Of a stretch of 64,000 nt of DNA, positions 8,958 through 19,192 are shown one piece after another. Source of the stretch: an uncultured Methanolobus sp. (GTDB lineage: Archaea > Halobacteriota > Methanosarcinia > Methanosarcinales > Methanosarcinaceae); assembly GCF_963667555.1 (NCBI RefSeq), contig NZ_OY763421.1, positions 1,195,562 through 1,259,561 on the forward strand, in the 5' to 3' direction. Both the position numbers and the translations under genes were made by a program. The notes below the pieces were generated by a model that had not been told where the DNA came from, did not search any database, and saw only the letters and a list, made by a program, of their open reading frames with translations. Positions within the stretch are counted from its first letter, which is position 1, and every line of letters starts with the position of its first letter.

Positions 8958-9791
8958 ATGAGAGAATCTTTAATTCCTAAGATCAGGCCTCAGATATCAG
9001 ATGATATTGCTGAGACTTTATTTATTACTCTATATATGCGGAGTCAGGAGACAAAACATCCCAGAGCAATTATCAAAGACCCGCTTGCTGAAAAGCTTGT
9101 CAGGAAAATAGATTATGACTTTTCAAAATTCAGCAAAGGCAAAATGAGTGGTATAGGGACTTCCATAAGAGTTCGCCACTTTGATAGTAAAGTGTCTGAT
9201 TTTATTGAAAAGCACCAACAGCCTGTAGTTGTTCTGGTGGGTTGCGGACTTGATACGCGTTACCAGAGACTTTCCAATAGTAAAAAGGCTGTTTTCTATG
9301 AGCTTGATCTCCCTGAAGTGATCAAACTGAGGCAAGTCCTTTTGCCGGCAGAGTCAAACCAGACATATCTGAGTGCTTCAATGCTTGATACAGAATGGAT
9401 GGACATGCTTCAATCCGCACATCCGCAGGGAAATTTCATTTTTGTTATCGAAGGGGTATTGATGTATTTCCCCGAAGACCATGTCAAAACTGTGATATGT
9501 AATATTGCCGGACGTTTTCCAGGATCTGAAATTCACTTTGATGCTATGAGTGAATGGGCATGCAAACATTCAAAGTGGCATGATACTATAAAGCATGTTA
9601 AAGCGGATTTTGTATGGGGTCTGAAAAATGCTGCGGAAATAGAGTGCTGGCACTCGGGTATCAAACATCGTGAGACTCTCTATTATATGGACATTGAGAA
9701 AAAAAGGTGGGGCATGAAAGGCTATGCAATGAGCCTTATCCCCGGGTTAAGAAAAGCTTCATGTATTCTTCATTATGATGTTGTTTCATAA
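8958..9791 (+). CDS. SAM-dependent methyltransferase of the leucine carboxyl methyltransferase family
   Basis: A 277-residue cytoplasmic enzyme of the LCM/Ppm1-TcmP group. VVLVGCGLDTRYQRL is the SAM-binding motif I, FYELDLPEVI holds the acidic residue that contacts the ribose, and FVIEGVLMYFPEDHV is the family's typical motif IV. Ribosome site GGAGTGA precedes the ATG. It may be co-transcribed with the two exported proteins before it. Members methylate carboxyl or hydroxyl groups of proteins or small molecules. The substrate here is not known. Confidence 0.75.
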   Translation: MRESLIPKIRPQISDDIAETLFITLYMRSQETKHPRAIIKDPLAEKLVRKIDYDFSKFSKGKMSGIGTSIRVRHFDSKVSDFIEKHQQPVVVLVGCGLDTRYQRLSNSKKAVFYELDLPEVIKLRQVLLPAESNQTYLSASMLDTEWMDMLQSAHPQGNFIFVIEGVLMYFPEDHVKTVICNIAGRFPGSEIHFDAMSEWACKHSKWHDTIKHVKADFVWGLKNAAEIECWHSGIKHRETLYYMDIEKKRWGMKGYAMSLIPGLRKASCILHYDVVS

Positions 9792-9805
9792 TGAAGAATC
9801 AAGTT

Positions 9806-12634
9806 TTAATTCAGGTCAACCTTCCCGTTGATCTCCTCATACTTTGCCACCGCATTTGAAGTATTGAGCAATATCTTCCTTATCCTGTTATACACACTCG
9901 GACTGTTCTCAGGATCGAGCTTGTTCAGGAAGCCGACCATCATCTCCACAAGTGGCACATGATATTCATCTTCCATCCTGTCGATGTTTGCAAGCACGTT
10001 GAGCATTCCCACGGTATTGTATTCATTCACAGTAGCAAGTTTAGGGATGATCACTGTAAGAAGCTCTCTTCCTTTTTCAGTTTGCAGGGACTTCTTTCTG
10101 TTGTATGCAAAACTTGCAAAGAGTGCTCTCTGATCGTTTGCCTGTTCTATTCTGAAGGTTTCAGAACTTTCGACCTGTTCTATCAGATCAGTAACATCGT
10201 CTCCGCTACTACTTCCAATAACTCTCAGGTAAGCTTCCCAGCTAACCGGATTCTTTTCCGCTTCCTTCTGGTAATTCTGCATAAGCTCCATCTTATCAGA
10301 TGCAGAACTGTCAAGATAAAGGCTGAAAGCTGTTAACTTATCGGTAGCATTATCCGCAGTTTCAAACTGCTCCCTGATCATACCGTGAATAACCGGGGTA
10401 TCAAGCGTTGAAAGAATGGACAGACATTTGTTCTTGACCTGTCTGCATTTGATAGCATGAACCTGCTCTTCGAGGTAATCAAAACTATCAATTATCTTTG
10501 CATTGCAAGCCTCATATAATGACATGAGGCTTTCTTCATGTCTGCTTGCTATTGCTTTGAGTAACTTCTGTTTGACCTCGTACAGCAACTGGTAGCTGTG
10601 TGAGAACTTATCGTCTTCCACAGATTCAAAGATAGTAAGGAATTGTGCGCCTGCCTTTTCCATCAGGTCAAGATCCATGATGAGTTCATTGAATAGGTCT
10701 GTGAACTCTTCTGATGGCGCAGCATCGGCATTCTTGATAAGTTTCATCTTTTCAGAATCCACTATCCTGTAAAATGCAAGGAATCGGTTTATCAGGTCTG
10801 AGTCTGTTTTTGCCTGCAAAACAAGTTCATCGATAGTTGCATCATGAACCACTTTTCCAAAGAAAGAATAGTTGCGGTTAAGAGACAGGAACGCCGGCTT
10901 ATCCACATTGTCGATCACAATTTCCTGCTCTTCAGCGGTCATGCGCTCCATGACTTCAGCAAGGTCATTTCCATTTTCATCCACAAGGGCTGCACAAATT
11001 GGCAATTCCCAGAGGTTTTTTCCTTCAGGAACTTCCTGCTTAAAGGATAAAGTGCATTTTCTTTCATTTTCGTTGTATGAAGAATCAACATGAAGCACCG
11101 GGAACTGGGTCTGCTTCAACCAGATATTTGCCATATCCTTGATCTTCATGCCGGAAGCCTTTTCCATCTCTTCAAGCCACTGCCAGCTTGTGGCATTTGA
11201 GTGTTTGAATCTGCAGTGATAGGAGTCCAGAGCCTTTACAAAAGTCTCCTTTCCCATCATGGTCTGGATCATATTCACAAATTCAGGAGCCTTTACATAG
11301 GTCACCGAACTTATGAGGTCGTCAGGATCATTGAACCCGTCCGGGATGATAGGCATTGAAGCTGCTCCCCTGTCAAGAGCGAAAGTTCCGGAACCTGGTG
11401 CAAGAAGAGTGAGCACTTCACCAAGACGGCTGTAGTTCTCTCCAAAATGGTATGCATGATACATCCTTTCAATGTGAACGGTAACAGCCTCATTGAGCCA
11501 TATCTCAAAAGGACTCCATCCTGTGACCTCTGAGCCGTTCAGGTTGTGGTAAAACTCATGCACTTTAACTCTCATGAGATATTCAAAAGCAGTATCTGTC
11601 ATCTGAGGGAACGGCATTATGCGATTGGTGCTGATGGTTGTATTTCCAACATTTTCCATTCCACCGAAATTGGAGTTCTGCATTCCGATCTCCCTGTAGA
11701 CAGTACCGGTATACTTGTATCCGGGTTTGATAGATGCGATTGCCTTTTTCAGTTCATCCCTTATCTTCTCAAGTTTCTTGCCATCAGCGCCTTCTTCGTT
11801 CTTAAGAAGATCTCTCTGCTTTACCATGTCCATGATCTCTTTACGCTTTTCAGGCTGTCTGTATTGTTCAGGGCCTGTGAAGAGATACATCCACATAATA
11901 GAATCGTAAAGAACATCAAGTGACCTTCCGGCAATTACAGGGTCTGAGCCGGGCGGGACCAGAAGTTCAAGATCAAAGGTATCGCCATCCGGGTATTCAA
12001 ACTCCTTTTTGAATGTAGCATATGTTCCCACGCCAAGGAAGAAAAGATAGGTTGCCATTGGAGTTACAGAGTTGTCGTAGACTATCATATCCCTGCCGTT
12101 TCCAACAGAGTGCCTTTCTTTTATGATATCTCCGTTGGTGATGAGATTTGTGTATCTCTCATCGGCGATGATGGTAGTAGTATAAGTGCACTTTGCGGTC
12201 ATGTCATCTATACATGGCACAATTCTCTGGAATCCCCACTGCTGGCACTGGGTTATCTGCTGAGGTGGAGCACCTGCAGGCGTTTCATCGTAATAGAGAC
12301 CTTCCAGAATATTATCTGTCGGCCTGCAGATAGTTTGAGTACTGATTACAATTTTAGTATTTTCAGGTACGGTTTGCCTGAATTTTATCACCATGATATC
12401 GTCTTTAACTTTGTATTCGTACTCAATTTCATATTCCTTGCAGCTTACCGACAATATTTCCAGTTTCTTGCAGTTAAGTTCGAGTTCATCAATGGGTTTG
12501 TTGAGGGTTTGCAATTCCAGATTCGATGTCACTTTTGTATACTCATCAAAGACATCGAAAACAAGATCCATGTGAATAACTTTTACACTCAGTTCACCAA
12601 AATCTTCAGGATAATATTTGTATATTCTTTTCAT
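9806..12634 (-). CDS. M1-family zinc aminopeptidase
   Basis: A 942-residue metallopeptidase that removes N-terminal residues from peptides. FGGMENVGNTTIS corresponds to the GAMEN substrate-binding motif, and HEFYHN followed 18 residues later by NEA gives the HExxHx18E zinc site. A long helical C-terminal region (ERAP/HEAT-like) follows. The start at 12634 is chosen because GAGGGA lies 5-6 bases upstream. A longer frame to 12700 exists but lacks such a site. A 10-bp palindrome CCTAATTAGG at 12718-12727 lies in its upstream region. It is convergent with the methyltransferase gene, with only 14 bases between. Confidence 0.9.
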   Translation of the reverse strand: MKRIYKYYPEDFGELSVKVIHMDLVFDVFDEYTKVTSNLELQTLNKPIDELELNCKKLEILSVSCKEYEIEYEYKVKDDIMVIKFRQTVPENTKIVISTQTICRPTDNILEGLYYDETPAGAPPQQITQCQQWGFQRIVPCIDDMTAKCTYTTTIIADERYTNLITNGDIIKERHSVGNGRDMIVYDNSVTPMATYLFFLGVGTYATFKKEFEYPDGDTFDLELLVPPGSDPVIAGRSLDVLYDSIMWMYLFTGPEQYRQPEKRKEIMDMVKQRDLLKNEEGADGKKLEKIRDELKKAIASIKPGYKYTGTVYREIGMQNSNFGGMENVGNTTISTNRIMPFPQMTDTAFEYLMRVKVHEFYHNLNGSEVTGWSPFEIWLNEAVTVHIERMYHAYHFGENYSRLGEVLTLLAPGSGTFALDRGAASMPIIPDGFNDPDDLISSVTYVKAPEFVNMIQTMMGKETFVKALDSYHCRFKHSNATSWQWLEEMEKASGMKIKDMANIWLKQTQFPVLHVDSSYNENERKCTLSFKQEVPEGKNLWELPICAALVDENGNDLAEVMERMTAEEQEIVIDNVDKPAFLSLNRNYSFFGKVVHDATIDELVLQAKTDSDLINRFLAFYRIVDSEKMKLIKNADAAPSEEFTDLFNELIMDLDLMEKAGAQFLTIFESVEDDKFSHSYQLLYEVKQKLLKAIASRHEESLMSLYEACNAKIIDSFDYLEEQVHAIKCRQVKNKCLSILSTLDTPVIHGMIREQFETADNATDKLTAFSLYLDSSASDKMELMQNYQKEAEKNPVSWEAYLRVIGSSSGDDVTDLIEQVESSETFRIEQANDQRALFASFAYNRKKSLQTEKGRELLTVIIPKLATVNEYNTVGMLNVLANIDRMEDEYHVPLVEMMVGFLNKLDPENSPSVYNRIRKILLNTSNAVAKYEEINGKVDLN

Positions 12635-12833
12635 CAAATTCCCTCTTTTATGATAATCCATTGACGTTTCAACATTATAAAGCAATCTTAAATCCTGCAT
12701 GATGATTAATAAAGTAACCTAATTAGGAGTTGTTCAGGATTTTAAGTTTCTTCATCAGTACATATATGATAGAAATAGATATGTACTATCCTGACAGGCA
12801 ACACTTGTATTTTGTTTGAACTTTTATGCTCTA

Positions 12834-13520
12834 TTATGCAACAAAAATGCAAGCAAAGCAGGATTCATCTAGTCCATAGAAATGAAGGCATTTTCCATAG
12901 ACCTTCCCTATCTTTTTTGTAAATTCCTTATCTCCAGTGAGAAACTCTAATGGAACTATTTTTGGTAGATTTGTCATGAGGTCCTCAAGGATCATTTTAT
13001 CATGAGCATCCTTGAAATATACGTCCGCAGTTATTTTCTGCGCATCTGCACGATGTTCATGGTTTAAGGAAATCAACTGAATATCATGTGGATAAACCCG
13101 CTCTAATTTTTGATATAATAATTGAGAATGCTTATAGGATAATTTTGATAAAAATGAAGGCAATTGGGCACCATCATTTTCAGCCACGAATTTAGCAATA
13201 TCATTATAGATCAAATCCAAAAAATCAGATATTGAGGGGTTATCCTGTTTTAATTGTCTGAATGATTTAATCAAATAAGCATCGCGCTCGATTTTACTCT
13301 TAGTATTATCAAGAAGAGGTGGTAAGATTGGCATGATTTTTTCCGAAATTGTATGATTTAGTCGATTCCTGAAAGTTGTAGCTGATTCTTTTAAAGCTGT
13401 CGAACTCAAAACAAATCCATAGTCATGCCTGTCTTTAATATGCTTAATAGATGTGGCATGAAGTCTATGAGTAGGAAGCACAACAGCAATAATTATATTC
13501 GAATCAATAGAGAACTTCAT
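12834..13520 (-). CDS. PIN-domain protein, probable ribonuclease of a two-gene cassette
   Basis: A 228-residue protein with the acidic residues of a PIN nuclease: Asp6 in SIDSNIII, Glu45 in SSTALKE, Asp171/Asp174 in KDAHDKMIL and Asp197 in LTGDKEF. It is longer than a typical VapC (about 130) because of a helical insert at about 60-150. The ATG at 13520 lies 2 bases after the upstream gene's stop. A TTG at 13526 would overlap that stop. The pair reads as one transcript. Codon use and GC look lower than the neighbours. This may be a toxin or an RNA-processing enzyme. No VapB-like antitoxin is recognised. Confidence 0.65.
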   Translation of the reverse strand: MKFSIDSNIIIAVVLPTHRLHATSIKHIKDRHDYGFVLSSTALKESATTFRNRLNHTISEKIMPILPPLLDNTKSKIERDAYLIKSFRQLKQDNPSISDFLDLIYNDIAKFVAENDGAQLPSFLSKLSYKHSQLLYQKLERVYPHDIQLISLNHEHRADAQKITADVYFKDAHDKMILEDLMTNLPKIVPLEFLTGDKEFTKKIGKVYGKCLHFYGLDESCFACIFVA

Positions 13521-13522
13521 AT

Positions 13523-14236
13523 TCAAACCGTTAAAACTTCGAAAACTGCATCATTATCTTCCAGGGATTTACCTTCCTTATAATTGTACAGGCTTAAGAA
13601 AGATAATAAATCCTGGAACTCTTCAAGTGATACTTTTTGTCTGCGATATGCCTCTATGTAAAGTAAAGAATAAACTAAAGTATTCAACTTACTAGAATCT
13701 TTCAACTTATTGATAGGGAGATCTAAAGCCTCTTTTATAATTTCCTGAATTGAGATGAAAACCTGATCAAGAGTTAATAATAGATCAATATCTTCGTCAA
13801 TATCCCACATCATAGAGTTGATTTCATCTCTTATTGAATCAATAGTCCTGTCAAGCCTACGCAAAGAGATACTCAAAATATTGTGCATCTGTTTAGGTTC
13901 GATGTTCAGTTTATGATAATCTAATTCGCTAAAAACATCTTTAATTTCGTTTAGCTCATTTATCTTTACTTCTAATTGACTGATAAAATTCTCATCAGTT
14001 CTTTCTATAACAAGATCTGAAAAAACATCTAATATTTTCTCACGGGTTTCAAAATCGATGTTTGTAATTTTTTCGATCTCTTTTTGAAAGACGTAAGATT
14101 TATGCATGGACCGAAGATAACCGATAGCACCAACTACAGGCCTTACTACAAATGTGAGTCCATCAAACATGTCTTTTGAACAGCTATTCAAAATGATGTT
14201 GATAGAACTAAGATCATCAATGCGGTAATTTTCCAT
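13523..14236 (-). CDS. Helical protein of unknown function, partner of the PIN gene
   Basis: A 237-residue protein that I do not recognise. It is rich in Ile, Leu, Asp, Glu and Lys and appears mostly alpha-helical, with likely coiled-coil stretches at about 50-110 and 120-165. Its stop is 2 bases from the ATG of the PIN gene, so the two are translationally coupled. It could be an inhibitor or scaffold for the nuclease. The AT-rich composition of both genes suggests they arrived together by transfer. No DNA-binding motif is obvious. Confidence 0.5.
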   Translation of the reverse strand: MENYRIDDLSSINIILNSCSKDMFDGLTFVVRPVVGAIGYLRSMHKSYVFQKEIEKITNIDFETREKILDVFSDLVIERTDENFISQLEVKINELNEIKDVFSELDYHKLNIEPKQMHNILSISLRRLDRTIDSIRDEINSMMWDIDEDIDLLLTLDQVFISIQEIIKEALDLPINKLKDSSKLNTLVYSLLYIEAYRRQKVSLEEFQDLLSFLSLYNYKEGKSLEDNDAVFEVLTV

Positions 14237-14529
14237 AACAATTATTTCATTAGATTATATTCATTTATACATTTCGCATAATGTGAATCAGATGAATCAA
14301 ATATTACCTCTTAATTTGTTCATCATATCAAAGATTTACTCTTCTTTTTTCCTCTTTAATATTAGTTGATTTGCAAAAACTCTGCCATCGGCCAGTATAT
14401 TGTATTCAATCCTACTTTAAAACTTGGAATTACAACTGCATGCACTTTTCACCAAAAAACCTAAGTAAAGTCCCCACGTCCTTGAGCTAAATGAGTGCTA
14501 ACTTGTTTTTGTAAACTGAGTTGATATTT

Positions 14530-14955
14530 TTGGCAATAAAAGACGGAGATACAATAAAAATTTCATATACCGGCACACTTGATGACGGTACTGTTTTTGA
14601 TAGTTCTGAAAACCATGACGCTCCTCTGGAATTCAAAGTCGGTTCAGGTCAGGTGATTTCTGGATTTGATGAGGCTGTAAAAGGAATGGAAGTTGGGGAA
14701 GAGAAGACATTCAGGATCGAAGCCGCTGATGCATACGGTGAACCAAATCCTGCTATGATGCAGACAGTTCCAAGATCAATGCTTCAGTGTGACACCGAGA
14801 TAACAGCGGGTACGACCATTGTTGTTGGTACTGCCGATGGTCAGCAGATGCCAGCAAGAATAAGTGAAGTGACAGACGAGACACTCACACTTGACATGAA
14901 CCATCCTCTTGCAGGAAAGGCTCTTACCTTCAGCATCAAGGTTGTTGAAGCATAA
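14530..14955 (+). CDS. FKBP-type peptidyl-prolyl cis-trans isomerase, short archaeal type
   Basis: A 141-residue protein-folding enzyme. DGDTIKISYTG, DGTVFDSS and ISGFDEAVKGMEVGE are the FKBP core. A flap inserted at about 75-125 (QTVPRSM ... MNHPLAGKALTF) is the SlyD-like chaperone domain. Related methanogen proteins begin MAIK-x-GD, which corresponds to the TTG at 14530. A TTG at 14521 is the alternative. It has no His-rich metal tail as in SlyD. It stands alone between divergently oriented loci. Confidence 0.88.
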   Translation: MAIKDGDTIKISYTGTLDDGTVFDSSENHDAPLEFKVGSGQVISGFDEAVKGMEVGEEKTFRIEAADAYGEPNPAMMQTVPRSMLQCDTEITAGTTIVVGTADGQQMPARISEVTDETLTLDMNHPLAGKALTFSIKVVEA

Positions 14956-15104
14956 CTCAATAAACATTCTAATAATTGGACTCATCCGGGTTCAGTTTCT
15001 TTTCTTTTACAGAATTTATCTTATTATAGTATTCTAACTTGGTATCCTCACCATGCATATATTTTATATTTAATAAGACATATTATGTAAAGTCAGGTGA
15101 GTTT

Positions 15105-15542
15105 ATGTCCGTAATAAATGTATTTGCTATTTTTTATGTGGCTGCTCAGGTGATCGAACGCATAACAGATTCGATCATAAAATTAATGCGGTCATATGAC
15201 AATACTAAAGCTGACATAGAGGTAACTTCTTTTAAGATTCAAAAAATAAAATCAAAGCTGGATGTTGACTGCGATAAGGATAAAGAAGATCGGTTATATG
15301 ATGAACTTCAAAGCCAGTTAAAATACCGTAATCAGCGTGACAATCGTATGGTCCTTGAAATTTTTCTGATGACATCTTTTCTTGGAATTCTTCTGGCCTT
15401 TATATTGCAAATACAATTTCTGCAGATGCTAGGCGTAATAGTTTCTCCGGTCATCGACATCACAGTTACGGGCTTTTTGATATCCGGTGGTACAAAACCT
15501 TTGCATGACCTGATAAAGTACATAGAAAAAGCAAAAGGTTGA
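15105..15542 (+). CDS. Small membrane protein with central coiled coil
   Basis: A 145-residue protein of unknown function. It has a hydrophobic N-terminus (about 3-20), a charged, probably coiled-coil middle (35-80), two further membrane helices (about 82-125) and a C-terminal SGGTKPLHDLIKYIE motif. The ATG at 15105 has AGGTGA 4 bases upstream, which rules out the longer frame. The GGTKPLHDLI motif resembles one in small bacterial and archaeal membrane proteins, but I cannot name the family with confidence. Confidence 0.55.
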   Translation: MSVINVFAIFYVAAQVIERITDSIIKLMRSYDNTKADIEVTSFKIQKIKSKLDVDCDKDKEDRLYDELQSQLKYRNQRDNRMVLEIFLMTSFLGILLAFILQIQFLQMLGVIVSPVIDITVTGFLISGGTKPLHDLIKYIEKAKG

Positions 15543-15549
15543 GGTAATC

Positions 15550-18351
15550 CTATTTCAAGGTCTTCTCATAGGACTTTTCCCTGAGTTCTTTCAGCTTAAC
15601 ATCATCCGGCTTTTCTTTAAGCGCTTCATCGAACATCTCTACTGCACCCACAAAATCACCAAGGCGGTGAAGAGCTATTCCTTTATGCTTCCAGACAATG
15701 CTCTTTCCATAGCCCTGGCTAATAAGCTTATTAAAAATTGTCAAAGCCATCTGGTTTTGTCCAAGTCTCAGGCATGTCATACCTTTATTCATAAGCGCTG
15801 TTGCGTTTGAAGGCTGAAGTTGCAGGGCAGCCGAGAAACACTCAAAGGCCAGTTCATGGTCTTTTTCCTTTCCTGCTTTGATGCCTTCCTGTATCCATTT
15901 TTCAGCACTCTTACGGTCACGCTGCCTGAGTTTTCTTCTTGCCCTGTTCAATGCTGCGTTATGATCGAATGGTCTGTCCTTCGGGTCTCTCTGAACTGGA
16001 ACGTAAGTTTCTTCCTTTACAGGCCTTTCAACTTTTCGGACTACTTTCTTCTGCGGGATGTATGCCGGTTTATCGAGCATCTTCCTCAGGATCATTATTG
16101 CAGCATCCTTATCCAGAGGATTATTGTTGTTTCCACATTTTGGAGATTGAATGCAGGATGGACATCCATCGTAGCAGGGGCAGCTCTCTATGGACCTTAA
16201 GGTGACCTCAAGCATTTCAGAGATTCTTCCGTAGCCGCTTTCAGCATAACCAACTCCGCCGGGATGTCCGTCATATATGAAAATACCGCTGTTTCCTGAG
16301 ATATCAGAGTGTGATGGCGTGGAAACTCCGCCAACATCATTCCTGTCAGCTAAAAGATGCAACGGGTACATTGCGATAATTGCGTGCTCAATTGCATGAA
16401 TTCCACCGGCAAGGTCACGTTCGTGTTCATCTACAAGCCTGGTAAATGAGAATGGCAGTTCAAGCCAGATAGCTTCTGTCTCAAGACTGAACTGTGGCAT
16501 TTCCAGTGAATGCTGACCAAGTTCAGTGTCTGACCTCTGCTGTATCTTTCTGTAACCTGTTACCTGTTGTGTGACATCAACATCACCAAAACCTACTTTG
16601 ACTTCAGGACATGTGTGAAGGTCTTTTGTTTCAACAACTTCCCTGACAACAATATCCGAATCTACCATGGCTCTTGTGTAGTATCCATCATCTGCATGTT
16701 CCACATGAATTTCTTTCCTACCGTGGTCTAGTTTTGTGACACAATACGGTTTACCTTTATTGATGTAAACTGCACCTTCAAAAGCTTCCCTGTAAGCTCT
16801 TAACCTTTCGATATCTTTCTCAAGGGGTTTTCTGGTAGTCTTATCGATTATGGTATAACTGTCATTTTCAATATTCCTTATGGATATTTTCATGTGTGGA
16901 GCCGGGTCACGTGAACGCTTCTCAAATTCTCCTTCCAGAAGTCCTTCTTCTTCCAGAACCTGTATGATCGTATCAAATTCCGGTCCGAAATATTCTTTGT
17001 CTTCAGGTTTAAGAGGAAGTTCTCTTGCTGCACAGAGCAGGTGACCTGCTTGAATGTAACGGTTTGAGACATTTATGACAGCTTCCTCACAATCACGCCT
17101 GAAAAAGTCTCCGGGATTTCTCATGTAGTACTGGTCAAGAGCATTGGAATCTGCAACCAGGGTCACTATACTTTCCCTGCTTCCTCGTCCTGCTCTTCCT
17201 GCCTGCTGTCTGGCACTCATTATAGTTCCGGGAAAACCATCCATAATACAGGCATCAAGACCGCCGATGTCAATTCCAAGTTCAAGGGCGTTGGTGGAGA
17301 TCACGCCATCGATCTCACCTGATGCGAGCGCTTTTTCGATATCCTCACGCTCGTTGCCGTGATAGCCTCCACGATAGGGGCTGATCCTTTTGTTCCCTCC
17401 TCTCTCCGCAAGGGTATTTTTTGCCTGCACGTACATCCTTTCGACTTTCTGCCTGGACCTTGCAAAGACTATTGTCTGAAGGTCGCTCTGTACAAAGGTT
17501 GTAAAAAGGTCCACTGTTTCCCCGAAACTGGATTTTCTTTGAGTGAAATTGCGTGAATTTGAATACATGGGCGGGTTCCAGAACACGAATTTCTGTGCAC
17601 CCTGACCGGAACTGTCATTGTCGATCAGTGTCATTTTCCTGCCGGTTAGAGTGGAGCTGTGTTCTACCGGATTTCCAATTGTTGCGGTGCAGCAGATGTA
17701 AAGAGGGTTGGCACCATAATGCTCACAGACTCGATTAAGCCTCCGCAGGAGATTTGCCATATGGCTTCCCATGACACCGCTGTATGAATGGCTCTCATCG
17801 ATAATTATGTAGTTGAGATTTGAAAGGAACTGCCTCCATTGCTGTTTCCATTGCAGGAAACTCAGGTGGAGCATTTCCGGGTTTGTGAATATTATTTTTG
17901 TGTTTCCATTCTTTACGGCATCTTTTTCAGCTTTGCTCATTGAACCTACAAAACGGTCTATTTTGGTATTCAAGGTCATTGTCTGGCTCAGTTCCCTGAA
18001 TGTGTCAAGCTGATCGTTCACAAGAGCGTTTAAGGGTGATATATATAGTGCAGTTGCATGTGGTTCCTGCAACATGCTTTCAAAAACAGGGAGCATGTAG
18101 CATAACGATTTTCCGCTGGCAGTGCTGGTGGAAAGGACGATGTTTTCCCGGTTTCTTGTTCTCTCAACTGCTTCTGCCTGATGTTCGTATAACTGCTTTA
18201 TTCCTTTCTGGTTCAAAGCATACTTTATGAGTGGATTCATTTCCAGTTCTTTGTAAGATGGCTCTCGTGCGGGCACATCTTCTATGTGTGTAATTTGTCC
18301 CTCATACCGTCTTGAGGATCTTATATTTTCTATTAACCGGGAAATGTCCAT
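15550..18351 (-). CDS. DEAD/H-box helicase with DUF1998 zinc domain and C-terminal TPRs
   Basis: A 933-residue superfamily 2 helicase. ASGKSLCYMLP is Walker A, IIDESHSYSG is motif II, CCTATIGNP is motif III and QQAGRAGRGS is motif VI. A C-terminal Cys-rich DUF1998 (MrfA-type) domain follows, with CPCYDGCPSCIQSPKCGN. MrfA-like helicases act in repair of cross-linked DNA. The last 120 residues add three TPR-type repeats (ALMNKGMTCLRLGQ), an uncommon extension that suggests partner binding. The ATG at 18351 follows GGAG by 9 bases. A longer frame starts at 18414. Confidence 0.85.
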   Translation of the reverse strand: MDISRLIENIRSSRRYEGQITHIEDVPAREPSYKELEMNPLIKYALNQKGIKQLYEHQAEAVERTRNRENIVLSTSTASGKSLCYMLPVFESMLQEPHATALYISPLNALVNDQLDTFRELSQTMTLNTKIDRFVGSMSKAEKDAVKNGNTKIIFTNPEMLHLSFLQWKQQWRQFLSNLNYIIIDESHSYSGVMGSHMANLLRRLNRVCEHYGANPLYICCTATIGNPVEHSSTLTGRKMTLIDNDSSGQGAQKFVFWNPPMYSNSRNFTQRKSSFGETVDLFTTFVQSDLQTIVFARSRQKVERMYVQAKNTLAERGGNKRISPYRGGYHGNEREDIEKALASGEIDGVISTNALELGIDIGGLDACIMDGFPGTIMSARQQAGRAGRGSRESIVTLVADSNALDQYYMRNPGDFFRRDCEEAVINVSNRYIQAGHLLCAARELPLKPEDKEYFGPEFDTIIQVLEEEGLLEGEFEKRSRDPAPHMKISIRNIENDSYTIIDKTTRKPLEKDIERLRAYREAFEGAVYINKGKPYCVTKLDHGRKEIHVEHADDGYYTRAMVDSDIVVREVVETKDLHTCPEVKVGFGDVDVTQQVTGYRKIQQRSDTELGQHSLEMPQFSLETEAIWLELPFSFTRLVDEHERDLAGGIHAIEHAIIAMYPLHLLADRNDVGGVSTPSHSDISGNSGIFIYDGHPGGVGYAESGYGRISEMLEVTLRSIESCPCYDGCPSCIQSPKCGNNNNPLDKDAAIMILRKMLDKPAYIPQKKVVRKVERPVKEETYVPVQRDPKDRPFDHNAALNRARRKLRQRDRKSAEKWIQEGIKAGKEKDHELAFECFSAALQLQPSNATALMNKGMTCLRLGQNQMALTIFNKLISQGYGKSIVWKHKGIALHRLGDFVGAVEMFDEALKEKPDDVKLKELREKSYEKTLK

Positions 18352-18595
18352 TATTAGATTGCTCCGCGCTTTGTTAAGGAGTTCATCCTTTAATATGTTA
18401 CACCTGCAAATCAATCTGTAAAAGGAAAATATCTCTTATTTTTGTTTTTCAGGGACTCATAATCTTCTTATAATAAGATACAATTTCAAGTATATTCGTG
18501 GATTGATGTTATCAGTTACAGTTTGTACTTACAAACGTCGAAAACGATAAATTTCTGTATATTTAAGTTAACTCTAAGATCAAGTGATGATTGAA

Positions 18596-19138
18596 ATGGT
18601 TCCAAAAAAATGCTTTCTGACAAAGGGTGTGGGTGTTCATAAGGATAAACTGGCATCTTTTGAACTGGCACTGCGCGGGGCGCTTATTGAAAAATATAAT
18701 CTTGTTACCGTTTCCAGCATACTTCCGCCAAATTGTAAACTGATACCAAGAGAAGAGGGAATTGAATACCTTCCTGCCGGGGAGATCGTACATTGTGTAA
18801 TGGCACGCAATGATACAAAAGAGCCTCACAGGCTTATAGCGGCAGCCGTAGGAACGGCGGTTCCTGTAAATGAAAATAATTACGGATACATATCGGAACA
18901 TCATTCTTTCGGTGAGGATGAAGAAACAGCTGGTGAGTATGCTGAAGATATTGCAGCAACAATGCTTGCAACAACTCTTGGAATAGAATTCGACTCAAAC
19001 TGCGCATGGCACGAAAGAGAACAGGTCTACAAAGCAAGCGGCCATATAATAGATACTACACATTATTGCCAGACTGCATACGGTGATAAGAATGGCAAGT
19101 GGACAACTGTTATAGCTGCCATGGTATTTATCGAGTGA
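18596..19138 (+). CDS. pdaD: Pyruvoyl-dependent arginine decarboxylase
   Basis: Converts arginine to agmatine for polyamine synthesis. The precursor cleaves itself between two serines to form the pyruvoyl cofactor. Here TVSSILPPN places that site at Ser40-Ser41. [16 protein letters not shown] and ISEHHSFG are characteristic of the archaeal family. The start at 18596 (MVPKK) fits homologues and is preceded by GTGAT at 7 bases. In-frame GTG and ATG codons lie at 18584 and 18587. About 180 residues, as expected. Confidence 0.9.
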   Translation: MVPKKCFLTKGVGVHKDKLASFELALRGALIEKYNLVTVSSILPPNCKLIPREEGIEYLPAGEIVHCVMARNDTKEPHRLIAAAVGTAVPVNENNYGYISEHHSFGEDEETAGEYAEDIAATMLATTLGIEFDSNCAWHEREQVYKASGHIIDTTHYCQTAYGDKNGKWTTVIAAMVFIE

Positions 19139-19192
19139 AAGGATTGCCTTAACTCATTATTTCTCTTTTGTTTTTACTACCTTCTCTATTTT

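Noticed and set aside
12110..12664. A 184-codon open frame on the plus strand inside the aminopeptidase
   Set aside because: It is antisense to a clear M1 peptidase, has no start signal and is rich in Phe and Ile as expected from reversed codons.
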